Positions 1 to 7,004 of a stretch of DNA of 40,344 bases are shown piece by piece. The translations under genes were made by a program, and so were the position numbers. Position 1 is the first letter of the stretch. Every line of letters starts with the position of its first letter. Under the pieces are notes generated by a model. It saw only the letters and a program-made list of their open reading frames with translations. It was not told the origin of the DNA and did no database searches. The DNA is from an uncultured Bacteroidales bacterium (GTDB lineage: Bacteria > Bacteroidota > Bacteroidia > Bacteroidales > Muribaculaceae), in assembly GCA_902772965.1 (NCBI GenBank), contig CACYCT010000049.1, positions 1-40,344 on the forward strand. The letters are read 5' to 3'.

Positions 1-1
1 T

Positions 2-1474
2 GCCCAGGCCCGCTACACGGCCCATATTGTCCCCAAGGCGGACGACACCGTGGCCATTGACAAGGCTGTGGAACGATTCGACGGCACCCCGCTGGAGGCC
101 CGCGCGCTTGTCTTTTCCGGCACCACGCGCGAATCGCTCGGCGACACCCTTGCGGCGATGGGACTGTACAAGCGGGCCGAGATGGCGGCGCGCGAGGGAA
201 GGGACACATTCTACTCCGCCTATGCTCAGATGCGTATGGCCTGGCTCTACCAGTGTGACTTCGCTTTCGACCGCGCGATAGAGAAATACCGCCAGGCCGC
301 TGAGGGCTTTGAGGCTGCAGGCGACAGTGTTCGACTGCTTATGTGCATTTCCAAGCGGGGGCAGATGCTGTTCTCGAAACTTTCTGACGACGCTTTGCCA
401 GTGATGGAGCGCTCGATTGAATTGGCCCGCGCGCTGGGGCAGGCCGAGGTGTGGAAGGAGGACATGGCGAATCTGGCCGAATACCGTTTTTACCATCTGG
501 ATTATGAGGGGGCGTATCGGATCGTAAACGAGTTGCTTGGCCGAGATGACCTGAATCCGGGCCAGAGGCATAAGGTGCTCCATATTGCCGTGAAGGCGTA
601 TGCGCATTTGGGCAAGTTGGACTCGGCCATGATGTTTTTGACCCGTATACCGGTTTACGACGACCCTGCGAGCCGGATGATGATGGTGCGCTGTAAGGCG
701 GAGTTGGCCTACGGTCGTGGAGATATGAGGGCGTATGGCATGCTGAGCGACAGCGCCAACACGATGTCGGCCGCGATGTTGTTGGATAGCCGGAAGTCGC
801 GGTTGGAGGAGGCCGAGCACGGTCAAGAGCGCCGAGTCTTGGCCGACCGGTTGACTCGCCGCCGGTGGGACATCGCCGGTTTGGCGGTTTTGCTGTTGTC
901 GCTTTCGGGCGTGCTGTTCTGGCTGATTCGGCGATTCCGGCGCAATCGTGATGAACTATCCACCGAGCGGTCACTCCGCAGGCAGGAGCAGCTTAACTCG
1001 CGTCAACTTGATCGGAAACTTCGCCGGGAACTTGATCTTCTTTCAAGCCAGCGCATGGATAATGAGCAGATTGATGAGCGCACGTTTATGACGCTGGTCG
1101 GGTCTCTGAACCGGCTCAAATTGCTGGACAAGAGTGGCGACCGGCATGTTGCCCGCCGGCAGATTGCCGCCTTGCTCAATCAGGATATGCTGAACCTTGT
1201 GGAGGACTTCGTGCTGCAGCGTTTTCCCGACCTGCCCAAAAAGGCGCGTGAACTTTTGCCGTCGGAGCGCGATGTGGAAATGGTGTATCTTTCGCTTTGC
1301 GGATTCTCGAACTTCTCGATAGCGTGTTTTTTGAACTACCGCACAGAGCATTCCGTGAGCACTCAGAAGCGGATTTTGTCGCGGCGCGCGGGAGAGGATT
1401 CGTTTGAGGGTCTGTTAGGGCGTTTGACCGGAGTGCCGATAGAATTATTCGACGAAGAGACCTACGCTCCATAG
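2..1474 (+). CDS. TPR - membrane helix - coiled coil - HTH regulator, 5' end missing
   Basis: The frame is open to the left edge of the window, so the start and any signal peptide are missing; a GTG at 50 is probably internal. Counting from that GTG, residues 1-240 are alpha-helical and resemble degenerate tetratricopeptide repeats. Residues 273-293 are a clear membrane helix followed by Arg-rich sequence. Residues 297-335 look like a coiled coil rich in Arg, Glu, Gln and Leu. The C-terminal 100 residues contain a helix-turn-helix-like segment (LLPSERDVEMVYLSLCGFSN, then FLNYRTEHSVSTQKRILSRR). Membrane-anchored TPR regulators with a C-terminal HTH are common in Bacteroidales. The inferred role is a one-component regulator with periplasmic TPRs and a cytoplasmic DNA-binding tail. 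The target is unknown. It converges on truA with 92 bases between the stops. Confidence 0.7.
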   Translation, partial: AQARYTAHIVPKADDTVAIDKAVERFDGTPLEARALVFSGTTRESLGDTLAAMGLYKRAEMAAREGRDTFYSAYAQMRMAWLYQCDFAFDRAIEKYRQAAEGFEAAGDSVRLLMCISKRGQMLFSKLSDDALPVMERSIELARALGQAEVWKEDMANLAEYRFYHLDYEGAYRIVNELLGRDDLNPGQRHKVLHIAVKAYAHLGKLDSAMMFLTRIPVYDDPASRMMMVRCKAELAYGRGDMRAYGMLSDSANTMSAAMLLDSRKSRLEEAEHGQERRVLADRLTRRRWDIAGLAVLLLSLSGVLFWLIRRFRRNRDELSTERSLRRQEQLNSRQLDRKLRRELDLLSSQRMDNEQIDERTFMTLVGSLNRLKLLDKSGDRHVARRQIAALLNQDMLNLVEDFVLQRFPDLPKKARELLPSERDVEMVYLSLCGFSNFSIACFLNYRTEHSVSTQKRILSRRAGEDSFEGLLGRLTGVPIELFDEETYAP

Positions 1475-1566
1475 CCCGTCGCGTGCGCGCAAAGCCACAC
1501 GGCACGAAGAAGGATTACGACAGAATCCAGCCTCTACGCTTACATTTCTCAGTTAATGATGCGATG

Positions 1567-2313
1567 TTATTCCACCGCATAGGGGTAGGTGATTTCCCAA
1601 AGGAAGAGTGCGTGGCCGGGCATGGATTGTCCGGCGAGGGAGCGGTTGCGGTCGGCAATGATCTGGCGGAATTGCTCGAGGGTGATTTTATGGGTGCCGA
1701 CGTCAACGAGTGTGCCGACAATGGCGCGGACCATATTGCGCAGGAATCTGTCGGCCGTGATGGTGAACACCCATCGGTGCGGGTCTGTCTGTGTCCAGCG
1801 GGCGTGGGAGATGGTGCAGATGTTGGTCTTTACGTCGGTGTGGAGTTTTGAGAAGGAGGTGAAGTCGGCTTTGCCGAGGAGCAGTTGCGCGGCCTGGTTC
1901 ATCAGGTCGAAGTCGAGTTGCCGGGGGCAGAACCAGCTGTGGGCGTGGAGGAAGGGAGATTTCCGGGTGTGTATGTAGTATTTATAAGTTCGGCTTGTGG
2001 CGTCGAATCGGGCGTGGGCGTTCGGGTGGACGGGGAAGATGCTGTAGATGGCGATGTCGCGGGGTAGTATTCCGTTCAGACTTCGGATAAGGAGGTTGAT
2101 GTCGTTTAGGGGTGTATCGGCATCGAAATGCGCGATCATCATGGCGGCGTTGACAGCGGTGTCGGTTCGTCCGGCTCCGGTGACGGCGACAGGGTGTCGG
2201 AGCACGGTTGTCAACGCTGCTTCGAGTGTCTGCTGCACGGACGGGTCGTTGGGCTGTATTTGCCATCCGTTGTAGTTCGCGCCGCTGTAGGCGAGGTTGA
2301 TGAAATAGCGCAT
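1567..2313 (-). CDS. truA: tRNA pseudouridine synthase A
   Basis: TruA isomerises uridines 38-40 in the anticodon arm of tRNAs to pseudouridine in the cytoplasm. The 248-residue product has the expected family length. The N-terminus (MRYFINLAYSGANYNGWQIQ) is the typical opening. The catalytic loop GAGRTDTAVNA carries the nucleophilic Asp51. The arginine-rich motif FLRNMVRAIVGTLVDVG lies in the C-terminal half, as in the family. The ATG at 2313 fits the family start. It sits about 245 bases downstream of the DIP1984 gene on the same strand and may have its own promoter, although no Bacteroidota -7 box is evident. Nothing looks damaged. Confidence 0.96.
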   Translation of the reverse strand: MRYFINLAYSGANYNGWQIQPNDPSVQQTLEAALTTVLRHPVAVTGAGRTDTAVNAAMMIAHFDADTPLNDINLLIRSLNGILPRDIAIYSIFPVHPNAHARFDATSRTYKYYIHTRKSPFLHAHSWFCPRQLDFDLMNQAAQLLLGKADFTSFSKLHTDVKTNICTISHARWTQTDPHRWVFTITADRFLRNMVRAIVGTLVDVGTHKITLEQFRQIIADRNRSLAGQSMPGHALFLWEITYPYAVE

Positions 2314-2558
2314 GGGTTTGTTGATTTTTAAAAAGGGAACGTCACCGTTGCGCGGTTTGGTGGTCAGTCAGGTGGTAGTGCGATGTGAGGTGTGCGATGT
2401 GCGTTGTGCGCGCGTGCGGAGCGTGCTCTGTGCGCCTCCGTGTTGGAGGGTTGGCCGCGGCTCCTCGCGTGCCGGGAGTCTATTGAAGATGCAATTCAAA
2501 GAGTGTTTCTGGCTCGCCCCACGCCGCCGGCAACGGTGATTGTTCCCGGTGTGGTTTG
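2314..2558. other. 245-base intergenic region between truA and the DIP1984 gene
   Basis: No convincing gene is seen. The plus strand is open here only as a shadow frame of the neighbouring genes. It contains GT/GC-rich near-repeats (GTGCGATGTG occurs at about 2380 and, in similar form, about 2394) and a small hairpin with CCTCC at 2435-2439 and GGAGG at 2445-2449. No clear promoter for truA is visible. Confidence 0.4.
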
Positions 2559-3017
2559 TCAATCTGCGAGTTCGGTGGCGAAGTTGAGTGCTTGGATTCG
2601 CATGTCGAGTTCGCGATATTGTTTGGCGAGCGCGTCGATTTGTTTGGCGAGCGCGTTCACATCGATTACGGTCACGAATTTTATTTCGGAGTTGGAGTAT
2701 CGGTTGCGGTTTTCCGAAGCGTTGTTGTATATGGCGCGGAGGGCGTTGATTCGCATACTGAGCACGTCGCGCGCGGCGAGCAGTTGCGTCATGGTTTGTC
2801 CATCGGCGTCGCGGGTGGTGATGTTGGTGGCGTTAATGCGCGCGATGAGTGTTTCGAGTTGGTCGAGTGTGGCGTGCAGTTCCTTCGTAAGCGTGTCGGG
2901 ATTCTCGAGCGGCGAGTCGCCTTCCTGCACCTTGACGTTGTTGCTGATACGGTTGCGGAGTTGTTCCACTCTTGCGAGCAGGTCTTTCCGCAGGCTGAGG
3001 GCTTCGGCAAGTTTCAT
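2559..3017 (-). CDS. DIP1984 family protein
   Basis: The 152-residue protein is almost wholly alpha-helical and matches the DIP1984 (septicolysin-like) family in length and pattern. It opens MKLAEALSLRKDLLARVEQL, has the middle segment VQEGDSPLENP, and ends with an Asp/Ala/Leu-rich helix (DVNALAKQIDALAKQYRELD). The biochemical function of the family is not established. No signal peptide or membrane helix is seen, so it should be cytoplasmic. The ATG at 3017 lies one base after the TAA of the 48-codon ORF upstream, which itself follows recR by 6 bases. The three are therefore almost certainly co-transcribed. Confidence 0.85.
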   Translation of the reverse strand: MKLAEALSLRKDLLARVEQLRNRISNNVKVQEGDSPLENPDTLTKELHATLDQLETLIARINATNITTRDADGQTMTQLLAARDVLSMRINALRAIYNNASENRNRYSNSEIKFVTVIDVNALAKQIDALAKQYRELDMRIQALNFATELAD

Positions 3018-3018
3018 G

Positions 3019-3165
3019 TTATGATGGTTGTTGATTGTTATCGTTTTTGAGTTGTTTGATGTATCGCATCCGGAAGCGTTTCAGTCGCAGTCGGTGTTCG
3101 GCTTCGCGTTTGGCTTGCCGCGCCCGGAAGGCTTCGAATTGTCGGTCAATGTAGTTGTCGGCCAT
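3019..3165 (-). CDS. Small basic 48-residue protein between recR and the DIP1984 gene
   Basis: The frame runs from ATG at 3165 to TAA at 3019. The product opens MADNYIDRQFEAFRARQAKR, continues with an Arg/Lys-rich helix (EAEHRLRLKRFRMRYIKQLK) and ends NDNNQQPS. It starts 6 bases after the recR stop and ends one base before the next ATG. That packing, plus the lack of any competing frame, supports a real gene. It is predicted helical, highly basic and cytoplasmic, perhaps binding nucleic acid or the RecR complex, but the function is unknown. I recall similar short ORFs behind recR in other Bacteroidales but cannot verify that here. Confidence 0.65.
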   Translation of the reverse strand: MADNYIDRQFEAFRARQAKREAEHRLRLKRFRMRYIKQLKNDNNQQPS

Positions 3166-3171
3166 GGCGTG

Positions 3172-3807
3172 TTACGGGGTGTTCTGGAAGGTGTCGGTGA
3201 ATGGCGTTCGGTTGATGATGGAGCGTCCGAGGGTGAGTTCGTCGGTGTACTCGATTTCGTTTCCCACGCTCACGCCTCGCGCCAAAACGGAGATGCGTGT
3301 GCTGCCGGAATGTTCGGCCAGTCGCCGGAAGATGTAGAAGTTGGTTGTGTCGCCTTCCATGGTTGCGGCCAGGGCGAGAATCACTTCTTTGATTCCTCCG
3401 GCTTTGACACGGTTGACGAGTGAGTCAAGTTCGATGTCCTGCGGCCCGATTCCGTCCATGGGTGAGATGAGTCCTCCGAGCACGTGGTAGAGGCCGTGGA
3501 ACTGGTGCGTGTTTTCGATGCTCATCACGTCGCGCACGTTTTCAACCACGCAGATGGTTGCCGCGTCGCGCGCGGGATTGGCGCAGATGGGGCAGAGTTC
3601 GGTTTCGCTGATGTTGTGGCACATTCGGCAGTACGTGATCTCGTTGCGCAGTTTAGTGATCGCGTTGGCGAACGCTTCGACTTCGGCCGGCTCGCGCTTG
3701 AGGGAGTAGAGCACGAGTCGCAGGGCGGTTTTGCGTCCGATTCCGGGCAGTTTGGCAAACTCTGCCACGGCGTTTTCGAGTAAGGGGGTGGCAAATTCTT
3801 GTTCCAC
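3172..3807 (-). CDS. recR: Recombination protein RecR
   Basis: RecR acts with RecO and RecF in loading RecA at single-strand gaps during recombinational repair. The 211-residue product has the expected order of parts. First comes an N-terminal helix-hairpin-helix ([12 protein letters not shown], around residues 20-31). Next is a four-cysteine zinc finger (CRMC and CPIC, around 60-75). Then comes a Toprim domain ([14 protein letters not shown], then a central Asp/Glu segment) and the C-terminal [20 protein letters not shown] motif. A -7 box lies about 32 bases upstream of the ATG. It leads an operon with the 48-residue ORF and the DIP1984 gene. Length and motifs look intact. Confidence 0.97.
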   Translation of the reverse strand: MEQEFATPLLENAVAEFAKLPGIGRKTALRLVLYSLKREPAEVEAFANAITKLRNEITYCRMCHNISETELCPICANPARDAATICVVENVRDVMSIENTHQFHGLYHVLGGLISPMDGIGPQDIELDSLVNRVKAGGIKEVILALAATMEGDTTNFYIFRRLAEHSGSTRISVLARGVSVGNEIEYTDELTLGRSIINRTPFTDTFQNTP

Positions 3808-3838
3808 AGTTGAGCAGTGAGGTGTTTTTTTCAGCCTG

Positions 3839-3846
3839 CAAAGATA
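3839..3846 (-). promoter_or_regulatory. Candidate -7 box for recR
   Basis: On the minus strand the bases read TATCTTTG, a full match to the Bacteroidota -7 consensus TAnnTTTG. Transcription would start about 25 bases before the recR ATG. No good -33 TTG is seen at the expected distance, so the call rests on the -7 box and position. Confidence 0.5.
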
Positions 3847-3965
3847 CGATTTCTTTTGCGATACTACTCGCTTTTGCCGAAAAAGTTGTTATTGTGACGA
3901 TGTTCAGGTGGGTTCTGATATTCCAACATAAATAAGGCGGTTTCGGTCGGGTTGGGTCTTTTTGG

Positions 3966-4033
3966 GCATATACGCTATGTCGGCCAGCCCACGGGCAGGC
4001 CCTACAGGGTTGCCGGAAAGCCGCGGCCTTGAA
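3966..4033. repeat. GC-rich intergenic hairpin sequence between recR and vsr
   Basis: The region contains GGCCAGCCCACGGGCAGGCC, in which GCC and GGC tracts fold into a short GC-rich hairpin, next to CTACAGGG and a second GC-rich stretch around CCGCGGCC. The style resembles interspersed non-coding hairpin repeats of many bacteria. No second copy is seen in this window, so repeat status is an inference. Confidence 0.3.
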
Positions 4034-4071
4034 TCGGAATTTGCCTGAAAAATACTTGCCGTAATCGGTTG

Positions 4072-4584
4072 TCAGTCAGTTTGGGGGTTGTAGCCAACCG
4101 GTTCTTCGGCGGCCATCGGTTGGTCGATTTCCTCCATGTCATACAACGTCGCGTTGTTCTCTTTCAAAACGATTTGGCTGAGTGTGAACGAAAGCGCCTC
4201 GAGTGTCTTTTCCCGCCTCGCCTTGCTCAACTCACATTCCCAAATCGTTATGACCCTAAAACCTAAAAGCCTTAATTTGCAGTTATTGAGTCGGTCGCGG
4301 TTTCTGTTCGTGTCAATCTTGTTTCGCCAAAACTGCGTGTTACTCTTTGGAAGTCTGAACTTGTCACATTCATGTCCGTGCCAAAAGCAGCCGTTGACAA
4401 ATATCACCGTTTTCCATTTCCGCATAATGATGTCGGGCTTTCCCGGCAATCTTTTGTCGTAAAGCCTATATCTGAATCCGTGGCGCCACAGATACCTCCG
4501 AACCAACAGTTCCGGTTTGGTGTCACGGCCCTTGATGTGGCTCATGCACCTGTGCCGCTGCTCTTTATTCATCCGGTCTGCCAT
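4072..4584 (-). CDS. vsr: Very short patch repair endonuclease (Vsr), orphan
   Basis: Vsr nicks DNA next to T:G mismatches that arise when 5-methylcytosine deaminates. The 170-residue protein aligns with E. coli Vsr almost without gaps. Asp51 (in GKPDIIM) and His69 (in FWHGHEC) are at the E. coli catalytic positions, and His71, Cys73 and Cys117 match zinc-ligand positions. Position 64 is Asn (FVNGCFWHGH) where E. coli has His64; I believe this is a common variant in Bacteroidota. About 20 extra residues follow the usual C-terminus (ending EEPVGYNPQTD). No cytosine-5 methyltransferase gene is next to it, unlike the classical dcm-vsr pair. A -7 box sits just upstream at 4612-4619. Confidence 0.93.
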   Translation of the reverse strand: MADRMNKEQRHRCMSHIKGRDTKPELLVRRYLWRHGFRYRLYDKRLPGKPDIIMRKWKTVIFVNGCFWHGHECDKFRLPKSNTQFWRNKIDTNRNRDRLNNCKLRLLGFRVITIWECELSKARREKTLEALSFTLSQIVLKENNATLYDMEEIDQPMAAEEPVGYNPQTD

Positions 4585-4611
4585 GTTGCGATACGATTAA
4601 ATGGAGAACTG

Positions 4612-4619
4612 CAAAGTTA
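4612..4619 (-). promoter_or_regulatory. Candidate -7 box for vsr
   Basis: The minus strand reads TAACTTTG, a perfect TAnnTTTG match, about 28 bases upstream of the vsr ATG. It lies between the vsr start and the stop of the SGNH-like gene, so vsr is probably transcribed on its own. No clear -33 element is visible. Confidence 0.5.
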
Positions 4620-4634
4620 CTCAAATTTGGCGAC

Positions 4635-5594
4635 TTAACGCGCACCTGTGTAAAACTTTTTATCCAGATGTGGGACGAGCGTATTCGTGATTCTGAGGGT
4701 GTTGATTCGTGTTCCGGTTTGGTTCAGGTGGTATCCGGTGTCGAAGGCGCAGGAGTCCGGCACAGTCATCTGTTCTGGCGGCTTCGCGTAAGCGTGTCCG
4801 ATGGATTCCAGTGCCTCTCCGATGTGGTTGTTGTAGTTGAGGCGGAAGTTTGCCTGGGAGGAGGCCGGCGGGAGGATAATCACGCGCGCGCCGCGTTTTT
4901 CGTACAGGCTGATGGTATGCTTGAGATAGTGGATAAATTCCTTGTCAACGGTTTGATGTGTTGTTGCCGTTCCGGGATTTGCGGGTTGGTTGCTGAATCG
5001 CAGGTGGCTCACCTCGTCGCCGTAGGCATTGAATCCGCTCCGGGTGTAGACAAATTTGTCGGTTCGGGGTTGTGTGTCGAGTGTGTGTGTTATCGGCCAC
5101 TTGGCGAGGCGTTTGAGATTGGTCCACGCCACCTGGGGGATGCCGGCTGTGACGTTTCGGAGTTGGGCGGCGTTCATGCGTCGGGCGTTTTCCCATCCGA
5201 TGGTGTTGAGTAGTAGCGGCAGGGTTTCGGGCTCTCCGTTTCCGCCCGAGAAAAAGTTGCCATACTCGATTTGCAGCACCACGATGTCGCCGGGTTTGAT
5301 GTAAGGCAGCGATTCGTCGAGCGAAAACCGGATTCCGATTCCGGCATGCAGTCCCATATTGACCACCTCCATCGAGGTCGCCTGTGCGATAAGGCGCGAG
5401 TCGATGCCGAAGGCGGTGTTGCTTCCGCCGATAATCACGATGCGCGGGGGTGACGTGGCTTGCAGTCGTTTCATCTTGTCGGCGTAGGCGAGCAGGTAGT
5501 GGTTCTTGTCGGTCGGGACAAGGAGAATCAGCGCGGCGTTGAAGCCGATAAACGTGCAAGCGAACAGGAGTAATCGTAAACAGAAGCGCTTCAT
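4635..5594 (-). CDS. SGNH-like hydrolase or acyltransferase partner, membrane anchored
   Basis: The 319-residue protein starts with a basic N-terminus and one hydrophobic helix (residues 5-26), an uncleaved anchor or signal peptide. The rest is therefore probably periplasmic. IVIIGGSNTAFGID contains an SGNH block-I-like Ser58, and DTGYHLNQTG near the end supplies Asp285 and His289, the expected acid and base spaced three apart. Its gene begins 3 bases after the stop of an MBOAT gene. By analogy with AlgI/AlgX/AlgJ and DltB/DltD pairs, the MBOAT protein would move an acyl group across the membrane and this protein would transfer it to, or remove it from, a glycan or other envelope target. The acceptor is unknown. 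Confidence 0.75.
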   Translation of the reverse strand: MKRFCLRLLLFACTFIGFNAALILLVPTDKNHYLLAYADKMKRLQATSPPRIVIIGGSNTAFGIDSRLIAQATSMEVVNMGLHAGIGIRFSLDESLPYIKPGDIVVLQIEYGNFFSGGNGEPETLPLLLNTIGWENARRMNAAQLRNVTAGIPQVAWTNLKRLAKWPITHTLDTQPRTDKFVYTRSGFNAYGDEVSHLRFSNQPANPGTATTHQTVDKEFIHYLKHTISLYEKRGARVIILPPASSQANFRLNYNNHIGEALESIGHAYAKPPEQMTVPDSCAFDTGYHLNQTGTRINTLRITNTLVPHLDKKFYTGAR

Positions 5595-5597
5595 CGT

Positions 5598-6995
5598 TTA
5601 AAATCGGAAGTAGATAAATTGCGATTGGGTTCCGGCATAAACGCAGATTAGCATTGCCAAAACGACGTAACAGGCCATTCGGAGGCTGCCGTGTCGCGAC
5701 AAAATCGAGTTGGGACTAAATTGTAACGCGTGGTCGCGTGTCCGCGCCATCCATTCGGCGGCGAGCATGAGTATGCCTGCAGCGATCGGCAGAGCGAGCG
5801 TTTGCGCGGGCAAAGTGACATGGAGGCTGTCCCACCGCGTGAGTGTGCAGAAGAACGTCATCGCTTGCGTCAGGCTTTCGGCCCGGAACAGAATCCAGCC
5901 TAAGCAAACCAATAAAAAGGTGAAGCACATTGCCGCCAATCCGCCTCGGTTGTTTCGTCCCGCTAAGCGCCAAATCACGATAAGCGTTCCGTGCCACAGT
6001 CCCCAAGCGACAAAAGTCCATGACGCGCCGTGCCAAAGTCCGCTCAGCGCCCACACGAACAATATGTTGCGGAAAGTTTTCGCCTGTCCTTGTCTGTTGC
6101 CGCCAAGGGGTATGTAAACGTAGTCTCGCAGCCACGACGTGAGCGAGATGTGCCACCGTCGCCAGAAGTCGGCGATATTGACCGCGAAATAGGGGTATCG
6201 GAAATTGATGGAGAGATTGAATCCGAACAGTTTGGCGCAGCCGAGTGCGATGTCGCTGTATCCGGAGAAGTCGGCATAGATTTGCATGGCGAACAACACC
6301 GCGGCGATGGCTGCCTCGGGCGCTGTCGCCGAATCCAATCGCGCCCAGATGGCGTTGACGGCCACGGCGCAGTTGTCGGCCACGACCATTTTTTTGAACA
6401 GTCCCCATAACATTTGCCGCAGTCCGTCGGTGGCGACAGAACCGTCAAACTTTCTCTCTCGCCCGAATTGAGGCAGCAAGTTGCTTGCGCGCTCGATCGG
6501 GCCGGCCACCAGTTGCGGGAAGAAACTGATGTAGGCGAAAAAGTGTACGGCGTTATGCGTGGGGCGTATGTCACCGCGCGCGATGTCTATGGTGTAACTG
6601 ATGGCTTGGAATGTGTAGAAACTGATGCCTACGGGCAGAATCAGGTGCAGTGTGGGGCAGTTGGGGTTGAAGCCGATCAGTCGCAACAGTTCGGCTGCCG
6701 ATTCGGCGAAAAAGTCGAAATACTTGAATGTGAGCAGCACGGCCAAATTTACCGCGACATTTGCCACGAGCGCCCATTTCCGTTTTTGTGGCCATTGCTC
6801 AATGATTAGTCCTGTGGCGAATGCCGATGCCGAAATCAAGGCAAGTAAGCCGCAAAACCGCCAGTCCCACCATCCATAGAACACATATCCAGCCACGAGC
6901 AGGAACACGTTCTGCCGCCTGTGGTCGCGAATCGCTCGGTATAACGTGAATGTTATACACAGGAAACATAGAAATTCCATTGAGTTAAAGAGCAT
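5598..6995 (-). CDS. MBOAT family O-acyltransferase (AlgI/DltB-like)
   Basis: The 465-residue, strongly hydrophobic protein has about ten membrane segments and the hallmarks of the AlgI/DltB branch. These are the opening LFNSMEFLCFL, the motif LPVGISFYTFQAISYTIDI, the histidine in FWRRWHISLTSWLRDYVYIPLGGN (His282) and the conserved catalytic-type His322 in LSGLWHGASWTFVAWG. The family moves acetyl or other acyl groups from the cytoplasm to extracytoplasmic polysaccharides or proteins. The next gene encodes an SGNH-like partner. The gene starts 10 bases after the stop of the sigma-barrel fusion gene, so the three genes form an apparent operon. The acyl acceptor cannot be read from the sequence. 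Confidence 0.92.
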   Translation of the reverse strand: MLFNSMEFLCFLCITFTLYRAIRDHRRQNVFLLVAGYVFYGWWDWRFCGLLALISASAFATGLIIEQWPQKRKWALVANVAVNLAVLLTFKYFDFFAESAAELLRLIGFNPNCPTLHLILPVGISFYTFQAISYTIDIARGDIRPTHNAVHFFAYISFFPQLVAGPIERASNLLPQFGRERKFDGSVATDGLRQMLWGLFKKMVVADNCAVAVNAIWARLDSATAPEAAIAAVLFAMQIYADFSGYSDIALGCAKLFGFNLSINFRYPYFAVNIADFWRRWHISLTSWLRDYVYIPLGGNRQGQAKTFRNILFVWALSGLWHGASWTFVAWGLWHGTLIVIWRLAGRNNRGGLAAMCFTFLLVCLGWILFRAESLTQAMTFFCTLTRWDSLHVTLPAQTLALPIAAGILMLAAEWMARTRDHALQFSPNSILSRHGSLRMACYVVLAMLICVYAGTQSQFIYFRF

Positions 6996-7004
6996 GGCGG
7001 CAAG

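Noticed and set aside
2392-3024. A 210-codon plus-strand gene overlapping the DIP1984 gene
   Set aside because: It is antisense to a recognised gene, Ser/Arg-rich, and begins in low-complexity GT/GC sequence.
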